From positions 45,261,037-45,325,036 of the forward strand of contig OX345636.1 of NCBI GenBank assembly GCA_947044365.1: 64,000 nt of DNA. The letters are read 5' to 3'. The first letter of the stretch is position 1. Every line of letters begins with the position of its first letter. This document shows positions 36,873 to 48,364 of the stretch, one piece after another. The translations under genes and the position numbers were made by a program. Source of the DNA: Petrosia ficiformis. Taxonomy: Eukaryota; Porifera; Demospongiae; Haplosclerida; Petrosiidae. The notes under the pieces are model-generated. The model was not told where the DNA came from, did no database searches, and saw only the letters and a program-made list of their open reading frames with translations.

Positions 36873-37755
36873 GAAACGTTTCTATGTAGTACCATGTCTA
36901 GTACCTCCAGAGGTACTGGTAATAGATACTATTAGAGCTTTCAGAATTAGACTGAAAAACTGAAATACTTACTCAATGTTTCAGATGAGTCAGAAGAGAT
37001 ATAACTTTACCATTTCTAGTACAGTCAGCACCTCCAGAATCAAAGTAGAATGTGTATAGTAAATGCAGGTAGACAACATACATACAACACATGTATATAC
37101 ATACACAATTATACATATGTGACAGTTCTTTTCATTATAATATATATATAATTAATTGAATATTCAACTAATTCATTTCTATGCTCAGAAACAAAGTACA
37201 TTAAAAATGAGTTATCAGCTTATTATAGAGATATAAAACTGTAAACAACTATAGACTACATGATCAACTTAATAATAATATAACAGTCTAATAGTATATG
37301 TTGGTAGACACAGGTCTTACATGCATACATACATACATACATACATGCATGCATAGTGTATACATACATACATACATACATACATACATACATACATACA
37401 TTCATTCACTACTTATACATGTATCTCTAATACATGCATACATGGAGCAAAACCACACATTAAAAAGAAACATTAATCATACACACACACAAATTCCTGT
37501 GGCTATGAGATTAAGTCAACACATGTTGACCTTAAATGTCAGAGAACCTAACCTGCACGTGCCTGCCTTAAACAGAAATTAAGCCTAATTTGTAAGTAGG
37601 AGGTACATTTGATAATCAGTAGGGCTAAAATACCATCACATTACAATACATATTATTTTACAATTATATACTAATATTATAATTATCATAAATAGCCCAA
37701 TTAAAAACAATAAGACTGCATTTATAAATAATTATCTATAGTAGTTACTAATAGC
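36873..37755. other. No gene; CATA microsatellite
   Basis: (CATA)n at 37321-37400, with imperfect interruptions. Otherwise AT-rich with no supported ORF. Confidence 0.5.
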
Positions 37756-38265
37756 AAAATGGCTTAGTGGCCAACAGTTATCTATTATTATTTGCACATC
37801 AGGTGACATTGAGCCAATGACATTTCATTATACTAGTCATGTTTTAAACATAATGGTTATGTGTGAAGCTTTAACTAGAAATGTCATGCTTTTATAACAT
37901 TCTTTATGATGTAAAGAATGTTATGACACAAAATATCAATGCTATCCAGCAGGTACATGTACCAGAAATTGCTATCTACATGTACATCTCTGATATTTCC
38001 CCATAAGCAGCAAATAATTACAAATAGTAACATAAATGGGGTAAATAATCACATGCCTGTCTGAGTCAGCACAAACAAGAAATTCAATGGTTCTCATGTG
38101 ATGGGTGTGGCTGGAGACGAGACTAAATTACTGTGGGCTTGCATGTGATCCACAAAGAAATACACTTAAACTGATCATGTGGTTACAAGACAGTAGTGTA
38201 ATTAACGGGGGGGCCAAGTATAATATACAGAGATCCTTAATAATTGAATGACCAATAGTTATGCA
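37756..38265. repeat. Segment duplicated at 44.7-45.1 kb (copy 1)
   Basis: CACATCAGGTGACATTGAGCC, AACTAGAAATGTCATG, GAAATTGCTATCTACATGTA and AATAGTAACATAAATGGG occur here and, in the same order, at 44763-45110. AGATCCTTAATAATTGAATG (38230) matches 44750, but lies on the other side of the block, so the copy has been rearranged or permuted. Confidence 0.85.
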
Positions 38266-38824
38266 TACATACATGTACATACATACATATATACATATAT
38301 CTACAGATGTTAATTGTATGTACCTACATGTATATAAGAACCTACACATTATGGATTTAAGGTGCTCTGAGTGCTAGACTGTTTCTCGAAGTCTTCATGA
38401 AGAGAGATCTGATGTTAAGTGGGATGGTAATTTTTGGCACATACGTTAATAGATAATTAGTGGGTGTGGTCACTATGCATGCTAAAAAAAAAACAATGGA
38501 GTCAAACTACTACTGAGAATGTACTATAATTATAAATATAACATTTTTAAAGTATCAACCTTGAAGACTACTTAGAAGTATGCATGTATGTATGTATGTA
38601 TGTATGTATGTATGTACTTATGCATGTATGTATGTATGACCTTTGTCTACCAACATATACTATTAGGCTGTTATATTATTATTAAGTCACTTTCTCTATT
38701 TTTAAATTATTGTACTTGATGTAGTTTGAACTCGTGAGAAAGCAATGCTTAGGCTTTGCACAGTATATGTGTCTACTGTACAGTGACATTTAAAAGAAAT
38801 ATATAATAAATGTTTTATTCACTA
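38266..38824. other. No gene; TATG microsatellite
   Basis: (ATGT)n at about 38581-38640. No ORF is supported. Confidence 0.5.
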
Positions 38825-39088
38825 TTACTGAATACAAAAACCAAAAGGGTCCAAAGCAAATGCAGGATACTTTTCTTTGTTATCCTTCCAAAATGTTAGA
38901 ACATTGGACGTCATTAGTGTCATCTGGCATGCATAAATAGTGGGTAACCTCAAACAACTCTTCAGCTGCAACAAAATTCTTTTTGTACAAGTTACAGAAC
39001 AAAGGAACAGCTGTAATTTGATAATGCCATGCCAGCTAGCTTTGATGATAAGCACACAAAACTGCTTGTGTAAGTAACTGCAGCACAT
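38825..39088 (-). pseudogene. Possible hAT transposase C-terminal remnant
   Basis: Near the end of this minus-strand ORF the peptide NVLTFWKDNKEKYPAFAL resembles the hAT dimerisation motif (WWKxNxxxYPxLAxLA). The preceding part is not recognisable and no nearby transposase core or terminal repeats were found. Weak call. Confidence 0.3.
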
Positions 39089-39439
39089 TTTTATGACTTA
39101 TACTTAAATTAGGGTTTTGACATCCCTACATCTTCCATTTTGCTTGCACAGATCGCACGCATAAACGTACGATTTGGCTCACCAGACTAGGATATAAAGT
39201 GATAAAAGACTCTCCTTCAACGGTCACTAAAAGCACGCTAACAATCAAGGGGGCGGAGGAAGTAAATTGAGCATGCTCAGTAGAAGAACAAAATGGAGTT
39301 AGTATGAATATCACATATCATATATAACATATGGTTTTTTGGTCTATATGTGACCCACCCTCAAGGGTGATATTTTTTCACAAAATGTTCTTGTGCAGGT
39401 TTATTTATATATACCACATATAGACATGTTATATATTAT

Positions 39440-39765
39440 ACATATATCCCGATACGGCGAAACATCAAAGTAAACCACAGGTTTATAAATCAGATATAGA
39501 ATCTTGTGGTCAGATATAAAACCTGCCGTCGAAACAGACTACAAGAAAACAACGCTTACCTTCTCCAAAGTGCCGACAAAAGGTAGAAGAAGCATCACAC
39601 ATCAACAAAGGTTTAGTCTTTCGTGAAATATATTAATTATAACACGCCTACTCGACAGTACTCGTGCTATATCAGATTTATAATCACCTCGCCCTCGGGC
39701 CCACGGCCCTCGTGTTCGGTGATTATAAATCTGATATAGCACTCGTAGCGTGTTATAACGTATAC
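39440..39765. mobile_element. Non-autonomous element with 55-bp inverted arms
   Basis: The right part is a strong hairpin: GTGCTATATCAGATTTATAA near 39664 is inverted at 39722-39742 around a GC-rich loop (CGCCCTCGGGCCCACGGCCC). The ATAACACGCC arm (39648) is inverted at the end (GCGTGTTAT). The left part (GATACGGCGAAACATCAAAG) is shared with 32.72 kb and partly with 36405 (AACATCAAAGTAAACCAC). Confidence 0.75.
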
Positions 39766-40138
39766 ATATATAATTATATATAGGTTATGCCATGAGAACT
39801 GGTGTCATGTTTATACACCAGTAATAAAGCCACAAACCACTCTGTGAACATCACATGCAGATCAGCCTAGCCCACATAATGTATTATACTTAGCTAAATA
39901 ATTTGTAAAATACATGAAATACAACAAAGGGTTGTATTAAATGAAATGAATATATGGGAAAATTGTGCAAAGATGATTAATAATAATACATACATGAAGT
40001 GAAACCAACAAAAATCTTGTATCAAGGTTTACCTATACCATGTGGAAATATTGGCAGTGTTTCTAAGAATGTCATAGATACCAAAATTGTGCATCGTTAG
40101 TGGGAGGAAAGCAGCAAGGTGAGTGTTTGAAATATGTA
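39766..40138. other. No gene recognised
   Basis: AT-rich sequence without supported ORF. Confidence 0.35.
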
Positions 40139-40480
40139 CATACGTAACATACATGTGTAACATACATAATATGTAACATACATATGTAACATACATAATA
40201 CGTAACATACGTAATATGTAACATACATAATATGTAACATACATACATATGTAACATACATACATACGTAACATACATGTATAACATACGTAACATACAT
40301 AATACGTAACATACATAATATGTAACATACATACGTAACATACGTAACATACATAATATGTAACATACATAATACGTAACATACATAATACGTAACATAC
40401 GTAATATGTAACATACATACATACATAACATACGTAACATACGTAACATACGTAACATACATACATATGTAACATACATG
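40139..40480. repeat. GTAACATAC(ATA) simple-sequence array
   Basis: About 340 bp of GTAACATACATAATAC-type units with CATA and CGTA variants. It reads openly in all three minus frames as YVTYVCYV-like peptides, which is a repeat artefact. Confidence 0.92.
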
Positions 40481-40912
40481 GTGTCTGGATACTTGGATAC
40501 TATGTACATTTCTGAGAATGACATGTTGACCACATACATGTGGATGCACTGACCCTAAGCCTAATTTGTAAGTATGACTACATGTACATGTGTATGTGCT
40601 TGTTATAATTATACAACAATAAATTTCTGTCTTTTATTGTACGAGATTACTGTATGCATCTAGTCCTCTACTCCTTTGACAATGTACATGCAGTAATGAA
40701 AATTTCACAATAACATCACAATATAATATTATAGAAATACCCTGATATTGCTAGCTAATAAACAAAATAAATGTTGTTTTTTTTGTTTACATATTTGAAG
40801 ATTCTAAACATGAGGTCCTACCATGTCTGGTAAAAGGTCAAAAATGCACAGCACAAAGTGATAATAAAGGTAGATTTCTTATCAGGTGTTAGTTAACATG
40901 GGAGGATTTGTT

Positions 40913-41259
40913 CAATAATCACCACTTGTATAGAGTGGTTTGGCAAATTCGTATTTGTTTGTGACATCTGCTTTGTGGTTGTTTATTCTTTCATTAAGAA
41001 CTGAAAGTGAATTTAATGAGTAGAGGGTACATGGAAACTACCATCAATCCTTCCATCAATAGAGTATGTGAAACCAGTTGAGATGAGAGTATTAAACAGC
41101 CTATAGACAGAGTTCCATTCGTCACATACCATCCGTCACTGTCCTCCCTTAGAACCATCATCCAACAAAATCTTAAAATTCTTAAAACATCACATTGAAA
41201 TGAAAACATTTTAATTTGCCAAACCATTCTATACATAACATGGAAGTGGTGATTATTGA
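40913..41259. mobile_element. Non-autonomous element with about 40-bp inverted ends
   Basis: CAATAATCACCACTTGTATA...GGTTTGGCAAATT at 40913 is inverted, with a small insertion, at 41215-41259 (AATTTGCCAAACCATTCTAT... GTGGTGATTATTG). The interior minus ORF has no recognised domain. Confidence 0.75.
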
Positions 41260-41626
41260 GTGATGTCCAAGTTTGCTAAGATCACTTAGATACAGATTGA
41301 ACCCTAACCACAAGGGAACCATAAACCCCACCCTAAATGAACCACATAATGATATTCATGAATGGACGTTATTGCTAATAATGCACCCCCTGAAATGACA
41401 CTTTTATTTGTCCCAAGGGTGTCCGGAATACAGAGGTTTCACTATACATACTACACATACACTGTAATGTATATATTATATAAAAAATCATGTGCTATGT
41501 ATTACCTTAAATATAATTAATTATAAATGTGTCAATATCAAGAGAACAATTTTCCAAAAACAAAAGAACAGTTATTCATTCACATATGAGAACACAATTT
41601 TCCAAAAACAAAATAACAAATTTCAG
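41260..41626. other. Spacer 3' of the nuclease-like ORF
   Basis: Contains the inverted end of the CAGTGAAACCTC repeat family (about 41410-41445) and a 26-bp direct repeat (CACAATTTTCCAAAAACAAAA at 41548 and 41592, imperfect). No gene. Confidence 0.5.
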
Positions 41627-42721
41627 TTATTCAGCCACATATTTAAGGGTTCCAATTAACAATCGAGCAAATTTCATTATTCCCTCACTTTCCAGTAAAT
41701 TAATGTGCGATATGCTGTCAACAATTTTAAAACTTATTATTTCTTCATCGTTAATGGAACACAGAGCTACATTCGCTTTTTTATCTTTGTATACTGCTAT
41801 ACAGGGTAATTTTTTTGAAATATTTTGTTGCAAATTAAATTGTCCAACAGCATAAATGCCAACTTGAGATAGACAATCTCCTCTGGACTCCATTTCCCCA
41901 ATGGAAACTAATAATGTACCAGCCCCCAAAGTCTGCTCCGTAATACAAAAATCAGGCCAGCCTCGAAATGATTGCTTCTCAGATGTTACAGTGTCACATA
42001 ACACAAAATTGACAGTGTAGTCGGTTCCCTGTTCAGTTGCAGAAACTCTATATTTCTCATGCAAGTTTGCAAAAGATAAAATGATGCTTACCAGAGCGAT
42101 TATGAATTTTTTACCATTATCGTTGTTCATATTCGCTGGTACTCTCATCAATTCATACAAATAGGTTTGCATGTATTTGTTTCCAAAAGTTTCAACGTTC
42201 TGATGGGCAATGCACCCACAAGGGCCAGGGCTGGTGTTTTCCACAAATCCAGAAATGGTGTCCTCCATTTCTTCAACTGTGTAATAGCCATCTCCATAAA
42301 TTTGCAAGGAGCGAATAAAACGGTGAGCATTTGCACATGCAATAATACTGGCCACCTCTCTCGTTATAATTTCTTCATTGTGATTTATATCTATTCCCCT
42401 CTCCACCCACCCAATCATTTCCATAAATCTTTTCTGGACAATTTTGTCACTAGCAGCTCCAGCAGCACCTCCTGCCGATATTCCTTTTAAAAGTTTAATT
42501 GAACCGTGTTGGTTTTCATTTGAACAGCTTCTCGTTCGAATCGGACTTCTTGATCGGACTGGACTTTTCCTTTTAGAATGGGAGCCACTTCTGGATGGTT
42601 TTTTGCTCCTTTTCCTTGTTAAACGTACAGGAAGTTCGGAAAAGGGGAGATGGGGTGGGATGGGGATGATAGGAGAGGAAGGGGATGGGGGAGAGGGTGA
42701 AGTCACTGTCACTGTTGTCAT
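41627..42721 (-). CDS. Putative PD-(D/E)XK nuclease-like protein, single exon, 364 aa
   Basis: The first ATG in the long open frame is at 42721; the frame is open further upstream but only from a non-ATG codon. Residues 1-75 are low-complexity: Ser/Pro, then a basic SR-like stretch (RKRSKKPSRS, SPVRSRSPIRTRS), a likely nuclear targeting or RNA-binding tail. The rest is globular. Near residue 270-310, GWPDFCI is followed by a beta-strand-like LLVSIGEMES and then QVGIYAVGQF. This order (G-x-P-D, then hydrophobic-G-E-x-E-S, then Q-x-x-x-Y) looks like the core of restriction-endonuclease-like folds, although ExK is ExS here. I know of no exact named family. The coding sequence has no breaks. It lies 6.5 kb from the Crinkler-like locus, on the same strand. 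The annotation is inference from motif order. Confidence 0.6.
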   Translation of the reverse strand: MTTVTVTSPSPPSPSSPIIPIPPHLPFSELPVRLTRKRSKKPSRSGSHSKRKSPVRSRSPIRTRSCSNENQHGSIKLLKGISAGGAAGAASDKIVQKRFMEMIGWVERGIDINHNEEIITREVASIIACANAHRFIRSLQIYGDGYYTVEEMEDTISGFVENTSPGPCGCIAHQNVETFGNKYMQTYLYELMRVPANMNNDNGKKFIIALVSIILSFANLHEKYRVSATEQGTDYTVNFVLCDTVTSEKQSFRGWPDFCITEQTLGAGTLLVSIGEMESRGDCLSQVGIYAVGQFNLQQNISKKLPCIAVYKDKKANVALCSINDEEIISFKIVDSISHINLLESEGIMKFARLLIGTLKYVAE

Positions 42722-42730
42722 AATCGAATG

Positions 42731-42864
42731 ATCAAATCTCGGCAAAACAGTATGGCCGGTTCTGTACGCTAAGAGTGAGACAGATAAAGAATGTTGAATG
42801 TCCAATCGTGTGGAACCACAGAGAAAGTACTATCAAATCTCGGCAAAACAGTACGAGCGATTCT
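42731..42864. promoter_or_regulatory. Direct repeat just upstream of the nuclease-like ORF
   Basis: ATCAAATCTCGGCAAAACAG at 42731 and again at 42832 opens a 33-bp block that is nearly identical, copies 101 bp apart, within 150 bp of the start codon. It could be paired regulatory sites or a small duplication. The first copy is also in frame with the upstream open frame. Confidence 0.45.
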
Positions 42865-43733
42865 CACAGAAAAACAACCAAATTTTAATTTTTGAACTGA
42901 TTCTGTGTGCTGGGTTGGGGTTTATCAGTTTGGTTAATGACGTCATTAGCACGTGTCCGTGACGTCTTTGATATGACTCTTATAGCTAGATATGTTGTCA
43001 CGTGCTTCAAAATTTTGAAAGGAAGTTCATAATTTTTATCAGATTGTTATACAAATGTTGATACGATGCTAATTTATAATATCACAATAATAATAATAAC
43101 AATGATGGGACTTGAAGGAACACTTCAGTTTCATAAGAATTCGTGCACAAAGACTGCTGTTACACTGCTTTTACAGAACCCAGTATACTGACTACATGAA
43201 AATGCAAAGACACTAGTGCCGTCAGGACCCTGTTCAGGATAGACAGGAACAAGATTATGAGACAATGGACAGATGTTTATACATATTTTGTTTGATTTGT
43301 TCCTTTGACATGTTGATCCATGAGTGTATAAACAACTGAGTTTGTATTATAATTTTGTCTATCCTGGTGTTTTCTAATAAAACCTTTGAAGAACTTGTGA
43401 AGAAGATAATGTCTATTTATAATAAATTTTGTTGGTTTTTTCGAATTAATACCGACAATGCTACATACTCATTGCCATACATGGTGAATTTAAACATTTT
43501 GCTAAATTGAATTATCATTCCCTTGTTCACTACATGATCACAATTTTTATAGGTTACATTTGGTTGAAGAAAGTATATTGAACCTACCACATTGGGATAA
43601 ATGTGCAGCTAAAAGTCAGTTGAAAGTCTATTGGTGATGCACACACTCCATGATTATAATTAGTTCATCTTATAACAAGTGTGTGTGCATATGGGTGTGA
43701 TTTAAAAAAACAAGTGATGCCAACTGTGGACAA
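42865..43733. other. No gene recognised
   Basis: AT-rich. A 35-bp block near 43007 is shared with 36353. GTGGACAATCT at 43728 belongs to the dispersed repeat interrupted by the next element. Confidence 0.4.
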
Positions 43734-43870
43734 TCTATATCGGCAGAAGGCACAAGTAAAGAATATCCTAATGAAACCCTAACAATACCAGTACACCTAT
43801 ACAAGATTTTATGTTAGGTGTACTGGCATTATTAGGGATATTCTTTACTTGTGCCTTCTACCGTCTATAT
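43734..43870. mobile_element. MITE (123 bp) inserted in a dispersed repeat with TCTATAT duplication
   Basis: The element 43741-43863 starts CGGCAGAAGGCACAAGTAAA and ends with the inverse (TTTACTTGTGCCTTCTACCG). A second inner pair (CCAGTACACCTA/TAGGTGTACTGG) makes it nearly fully fold-back. TCTATAT flanks it on both sides (43734-43740, 43864-43870), a probable 7-bp target duplication. Confidence 0.85.
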
Positions 43871-43975
43871 CAGATTGTTTCACCTATTGGGTCTTATCAG
43901 CACAGTGTATCCCAAATTCACAATACATTGTTACATTGTACAGAATGATGCTAAATGTATGTTATATAATAATTA
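43871..43975. repeat. Dispersed repeat, copy related to 36.77 kb
   Basis: CAGATTGTTTCACCTATTGG and CAGTGTATCCCAAATTCACA continue the repeat interrupted at 43734. Confidence 0.85.
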
Positions 43976-44241
43976 TGAGTAATTTTCTAGTACATGTTCA
44001 AAGTTAATTCGTGCTCACTTTGCAGTTGCCATAATATTCTAATACATCACTCAATTTCCACATTTCGACGTTTCAAAGTTCTACGAACTCCTGCCATTCT
44101 TTTGATACTATTTTAAACCCAGCTATAAATATCTAATTGAATATTTATTCTTACTCAACAATGAAACTATTGCATTCTGTGGTTTGTAGTTTGAATGGCT
44201 ACAATTATAATTCATTCTTGATGGTAGCCTCTGAGTCTGAC
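43976..44241. other. No gene recognised
   Basis: AT-rich spacer. Confidence 0.35.
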
Positions 44242-44300
44242 TCCCTCTGGTGCAGCACATGCTCCAAAACAATTTTGGAGCATGTGCTGCACCAGAGGGA
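44242..44300. repeat. Perfect 28-bp hairpin with 3-nt loop
   Basis: TCCCTCTGGTGCAGCACATG... (44242-44269) is exactly inverted at 44273-44300. The perfection suggests recent origin, or a structured RNA or fold-back element. Confidence 0.92.
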
Positions 44301-44719
44301 TTCACCCATTGATTATCTATTAAAGTGTGTGCCAAAAATTGATCAACCTCACACATACAGAGGTGATCAATGATCAATGATCAGTCATTATCAGCCAGCC
44401 ATTTTATCTGTATCAGTTATTTCTGAAAGATGCAACCAATATTGTAAAATGTGGACCAATAATGTCATTTCTTGTGATTATAACATCATTAATTGTTCAA
44501 TCATAATTATTGAGAAAATGCTCATTTCATTAAAAGAACCAGAAACCAGAAGGTAGATATAATATCAGATTGGTATCGATTATCGGTACATATCTAAAAT
44601 AATTATCGGTTTAATGGAATATTAGTAAAATCTCATATCAATGCATCACTACAGGTTATACACACACGTTTACAAAACAATAGTATTAGGTGTAATTAAT
44701 TGTTTAATGCCACTGTTTG
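44301..44719. other. No gene recognised
   Basis: AT-rich, including a GATCAATGATCAATGATCAG short repeat near 44364. Confidence 0.35.
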
Positions 44720-45120
44720 GGGTCAAGTATACAGATTGATGCGAGATCCTTAATAATTTGAATGGCCAATAGTTATCTATTATTAATTGCACATCAGGTG
44801 ACATTGAGCCAATCACATTTCTTTTACATGTACTAGTCACCTGATCATGTTTAATGTTTATGTGTGAAAATGTTACTAGAAATGTCATGTGATATGCATT
44901 CTTTGTGATGCTATGACAAAATAACAATGTTATCCAGGGAGTATGGGAAATTGCTATCTACATGTACATGTACATCTCTGATATTCTGCCATTAGCATTA
45001 AGGTAAGATATTGTGACTTTTAAATATAATTAACTAAATTACAGGTATATTGCAATTGCACAAGCATACTAAATAAAAATTCAAATAGTAACATAAATGG
45101 GTAAATAATTACATGACTGT
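44720..45120. repeat. Segment duplicated from or with 37.76-38.27 kb (copy 2)
   Basis: Shares the blocks listed for 37756-38265 with multiple small indels. It ends with AATAGTAACATAAATGGGTA (45086) and is followed by a (GATATGCTT)n mini-array at 45164-45200. Confidence 0.85.
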
Positions 45121-45294
45121 CCAGCCAATACCATACCAAGAAGGACTTCAAAAAAGCAACCATTGATATGCTTGATATGCTTGATATGCTTGATATACAG
45201 GACATGCATGCATGGGGTGACATGATGTCTGTGGTTAATCCTTAAAATTTAATTCATCAACTACTCAAGATTTACACATTATTATTATCTGTCA

Positions 45295-45735
45295 CCTAAC
45301 CTAGAGAAAGTCCACCTCCAGTCTGATATAATACGTATATTACATGTATATTATAATAATTATATGTATAGAGGCTAAGATTATCCTTACAAGGTGGGCA
45401 TGAATAGCAACCTCATAGTTTACAACAGCTTGCCCCATAGCAAATTCCTAAGGTGTATAATCATACCCAGAGGGTGTGAGGCAAAACAAACCACTTCAGG
45501 CACAAGTTACTTTTAGCAAGTTTCCACTCCCACATACATGTAAATATTGGCTTTCTTGGAAATGCAATATCAAAATAAATAAGTGGTCTCTTTTGGATAA
45601 CTCAACATTTGAAGAAAAACATAGCACAAAAAATAAACAAACAAACAAAAATAAAGGCGATTCATAAATAATCTTATAAATGAACTACTACAAAATAAGT
45701 AAAAAAAAAAGTTTCAAATTGATACAACAAAGCAA
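45295..45735. repeat. About 440-bp duplicated segment, copy 1
   Basis: GAGAAAGTCCA(C/G)CTCCAGTC, CCTTACAAGGTGGG, CAAAACAAACCACTTCA, GTAAATATTGGCTT(T/C)CTTGG and AACAAAAATAAAGGCGATT occur in the same order at 47260-47705. Confidence 0.92.
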
Positions 45736-47259
45736 GTAATACCAATCTAATTTTTGAAATTTCATTTGCTCAGAGATTGCATTTTATGCCATCTGAACTA
45801 AATCATGTTTAGGTTAAATATCTTGTTGTCAGTGGTTATATAGCTATATACACGTTGTGTACAAAACCATTCCATGTATGGAGCATAAGGGAAAACCTGA
45901 CAGCATTTAGCACTTGAGGTGCATATCACAAAAATTTTCCTAACGTATGGAAGAGGCATCCTAGAAGAATCATTGTTTAGATACTGTATATTAAGTACCA
46001 TTACATACTAATGATATTCCTATACTTTCTGCACACATTTCACTTGATGGCTAAACTTTACATGCCAATATGCCAACATTGTCAAAAAAAACTAATAAAA
46101 TTACTAGATTCCAAGGGGGGGGCAAATGTACATTTTTTACATGTATATATATCAGTGTTTATGGTAAGCTCATATGGCGCACCATTGGCCCAAAGAACTT
46201 CTTATTTGGCACTGCACAGTTCTCTCTTTGGGCAAGTGGCTCAGTTAATTATGGTTATATTGTCAGTAACAGCATTAACTCTTAGTTCATTGGCTCAAGA
46301 TGTATTCCCAATGGTTGACCCACTAACCGGCAATAAAACCTCTGAAACAATTTCTGCAACATGTGTTTGCACATACCATGCCTAGGCGTTTAATTAACAT
46401 CAGGCTTACACCTATGGCATCTAAACAAGGCAGGCACTTATTCAGTTGAGGCGTTTCTTAAAGCATATACAGTATAAATATATATATATATATATATATA
46501 TGTTTGTGGCCACATACATGATTATGCATTGTATACGTAGTTAAGGAAGTTACATCATTCCCAGGGCTCTGTCAATTAATGGATATGACGTGTAAAAGAA
46601 CATGCGCTCAGGCTCTACAGACTAGCAGAAAGAAAGCTGTGTAGCTTAAGTAGAAACTGGAACTAATAGCTAGCTATTCAATATATTCCTAAAGTTCTAT
46701 AAGGTCCTTTAAAAGGTAAACAGAGTAGATAATCAACTATAATAGGCTGATGTGTTTCGGGCATGATAAAGTTAGCCATGATTACTGAATGCTGGACACC
46801 ACAAAGCAGTCATAGGGATACTTTTTTCTCTACATATCTTGTTTCAGTTAAGTTAATTACAGTAATATTTTTACAATATAAAGAATAATAAAAACATTTT
46901 CAATAAAAATAGAAAAAGATGTAGGGACGTCAAAACCCAAAAAGCATGCGAACAAGGTTGGGAGGTTAACGTAGGACCTAAAATTAAACAAAACACTTCC
47001 ATATAACCCTACATAAGTACAGTTCTTTTTATTTTGCTTTACAGTGATGCTCTTTTTCAGAACTTAAATGTTGATTAGGTGTAATACTGATTGATTTACA
47101 TATTGTTATACATGTAGTTAGTATTTTAGTAATTCAATTAATGTGAGTTGAAGTTATGTATTTGTTCTCACTCAAGCACGAAATCATTGGTTGTAATGCT
47201 TATATGAAGTGACAATCCCAGTAGTAGCCTCCCAAAAATTACTACCACAAAAGACTGGA
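45736..47259. other. No supported gene; repeat pieces
   Basis: The plus ORF at 46011-46385 has no recognised domain. (TA)n at about 46478-46502. 46535-46680 is related to 5780-5960 and its start to 905-935 (GTAGTTAAGGAAGT). 46982-47045 is a half copy of the palindromic repeat at 19.1 kb. Confidence 0.45.
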
Positions 47260-47705
47260 ATGAGAAAGTCCAGCTCCAGTCTGATATTATATATAACATA
47301 ATATAATATAATATAATATAATTATATTATATTACATGTATATCATGTTAATTACATATTGTATAACACACCCAGAGGTTAATACTATCCTTACAAGGTG
47401 GGGACTCATAGTTTACAGCTTGAAATTAGCAAAATCATAAGGTGTATAATCACACCCTGAGGCTGTGATAAAGTGATGCAAAACAAACCACTTCAACACA
47501 AGTTGCTTTTAGCAATCCCACACACATGTAAATATTGGCTTCCTTGGAAATAGAATATCAAAATATTAAGTCCCTTCCCATAACTGAACATAGCACAAAC
47601 AAACAAACAAAAATAAAGGCGATTAAATAAATAATCTACACTACTACTTAACAAGTATAAAAGTTTCAAATTGATACAAAAAAGCAAGTAATGCCAATCT
47701 GATTA
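47260..47705. repeat. About 440-bp duplicated segment, copy 2
   Basis: Second copy of 45295-45735 in direct orientation, 2 kb away, with several small deletions. Confidence 0.92.
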
Positions 47706-48364
47706 TTATGGGAATCAAGTTAAATATGCATATAAAATTAATAAATAAATAAGGTTATACACACACATGGTTAAATTATGCCAGGTTTGTCTACTCCGTT
47801 TTGCATGCTCAAAATTTTTGCCACATTTGCCTACGAATACCGTATATTTAACCAATTAACAGCCACCTGCATGGGCATCGACTTGCCCTCAAACGCCAAA
47901 GGCATCACAAAAATATCTACTAGACAGGGAAAACCCCTATAGATGACAAAGCAAGCGTCAAAACTGCTTTTACAGTATTATAACATTGTAGAGCACATGA
48001 TGAGGAATTGAACGATGTTTTTCTTGAAGGGCTGTGATGATCTGGTGGAAAGTTATGTTTCTTTTTGTCTGAAAGTGTGTTATTACCCATTGTTTTACAA
48101 CTAGAAAGCTTCCTAAAGCTCATGACAGAGGCTTTGGACACTGAAATAATGATGTGGAGTGCCTGAAATGACTCTGGACACTCTTGGCCATATCAAAAGT
48201 AAGTGAATGACTCTATTGGATGTTATAAGTATGTTTAGATGTAAACAAATGTTTTGCAGCTTGATAAATAATGATGATTGGGAATATAGTGAGTTTATAT
48301 TATAACATTAGTTGGTATATTTGAAAATGATATAAAAATCTAGAATATATATATATAATTATAT
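47706..48364. other. No gene recognised
   Basis: AT-rich with no supported ORF. Confidence 0.35.

Noticed and set aside
40029..40549. Three overlapping 150-residue minus-strand ORFs rich in YVCYV
   Set aside because: They are readings of the GTAACATAC simple repeat in all three frames; no gene.
46011..46385. 124-residue plus ORF as a gene
   Set aside because: No domain, no splice or promoter context, lies among dispersed repeats.
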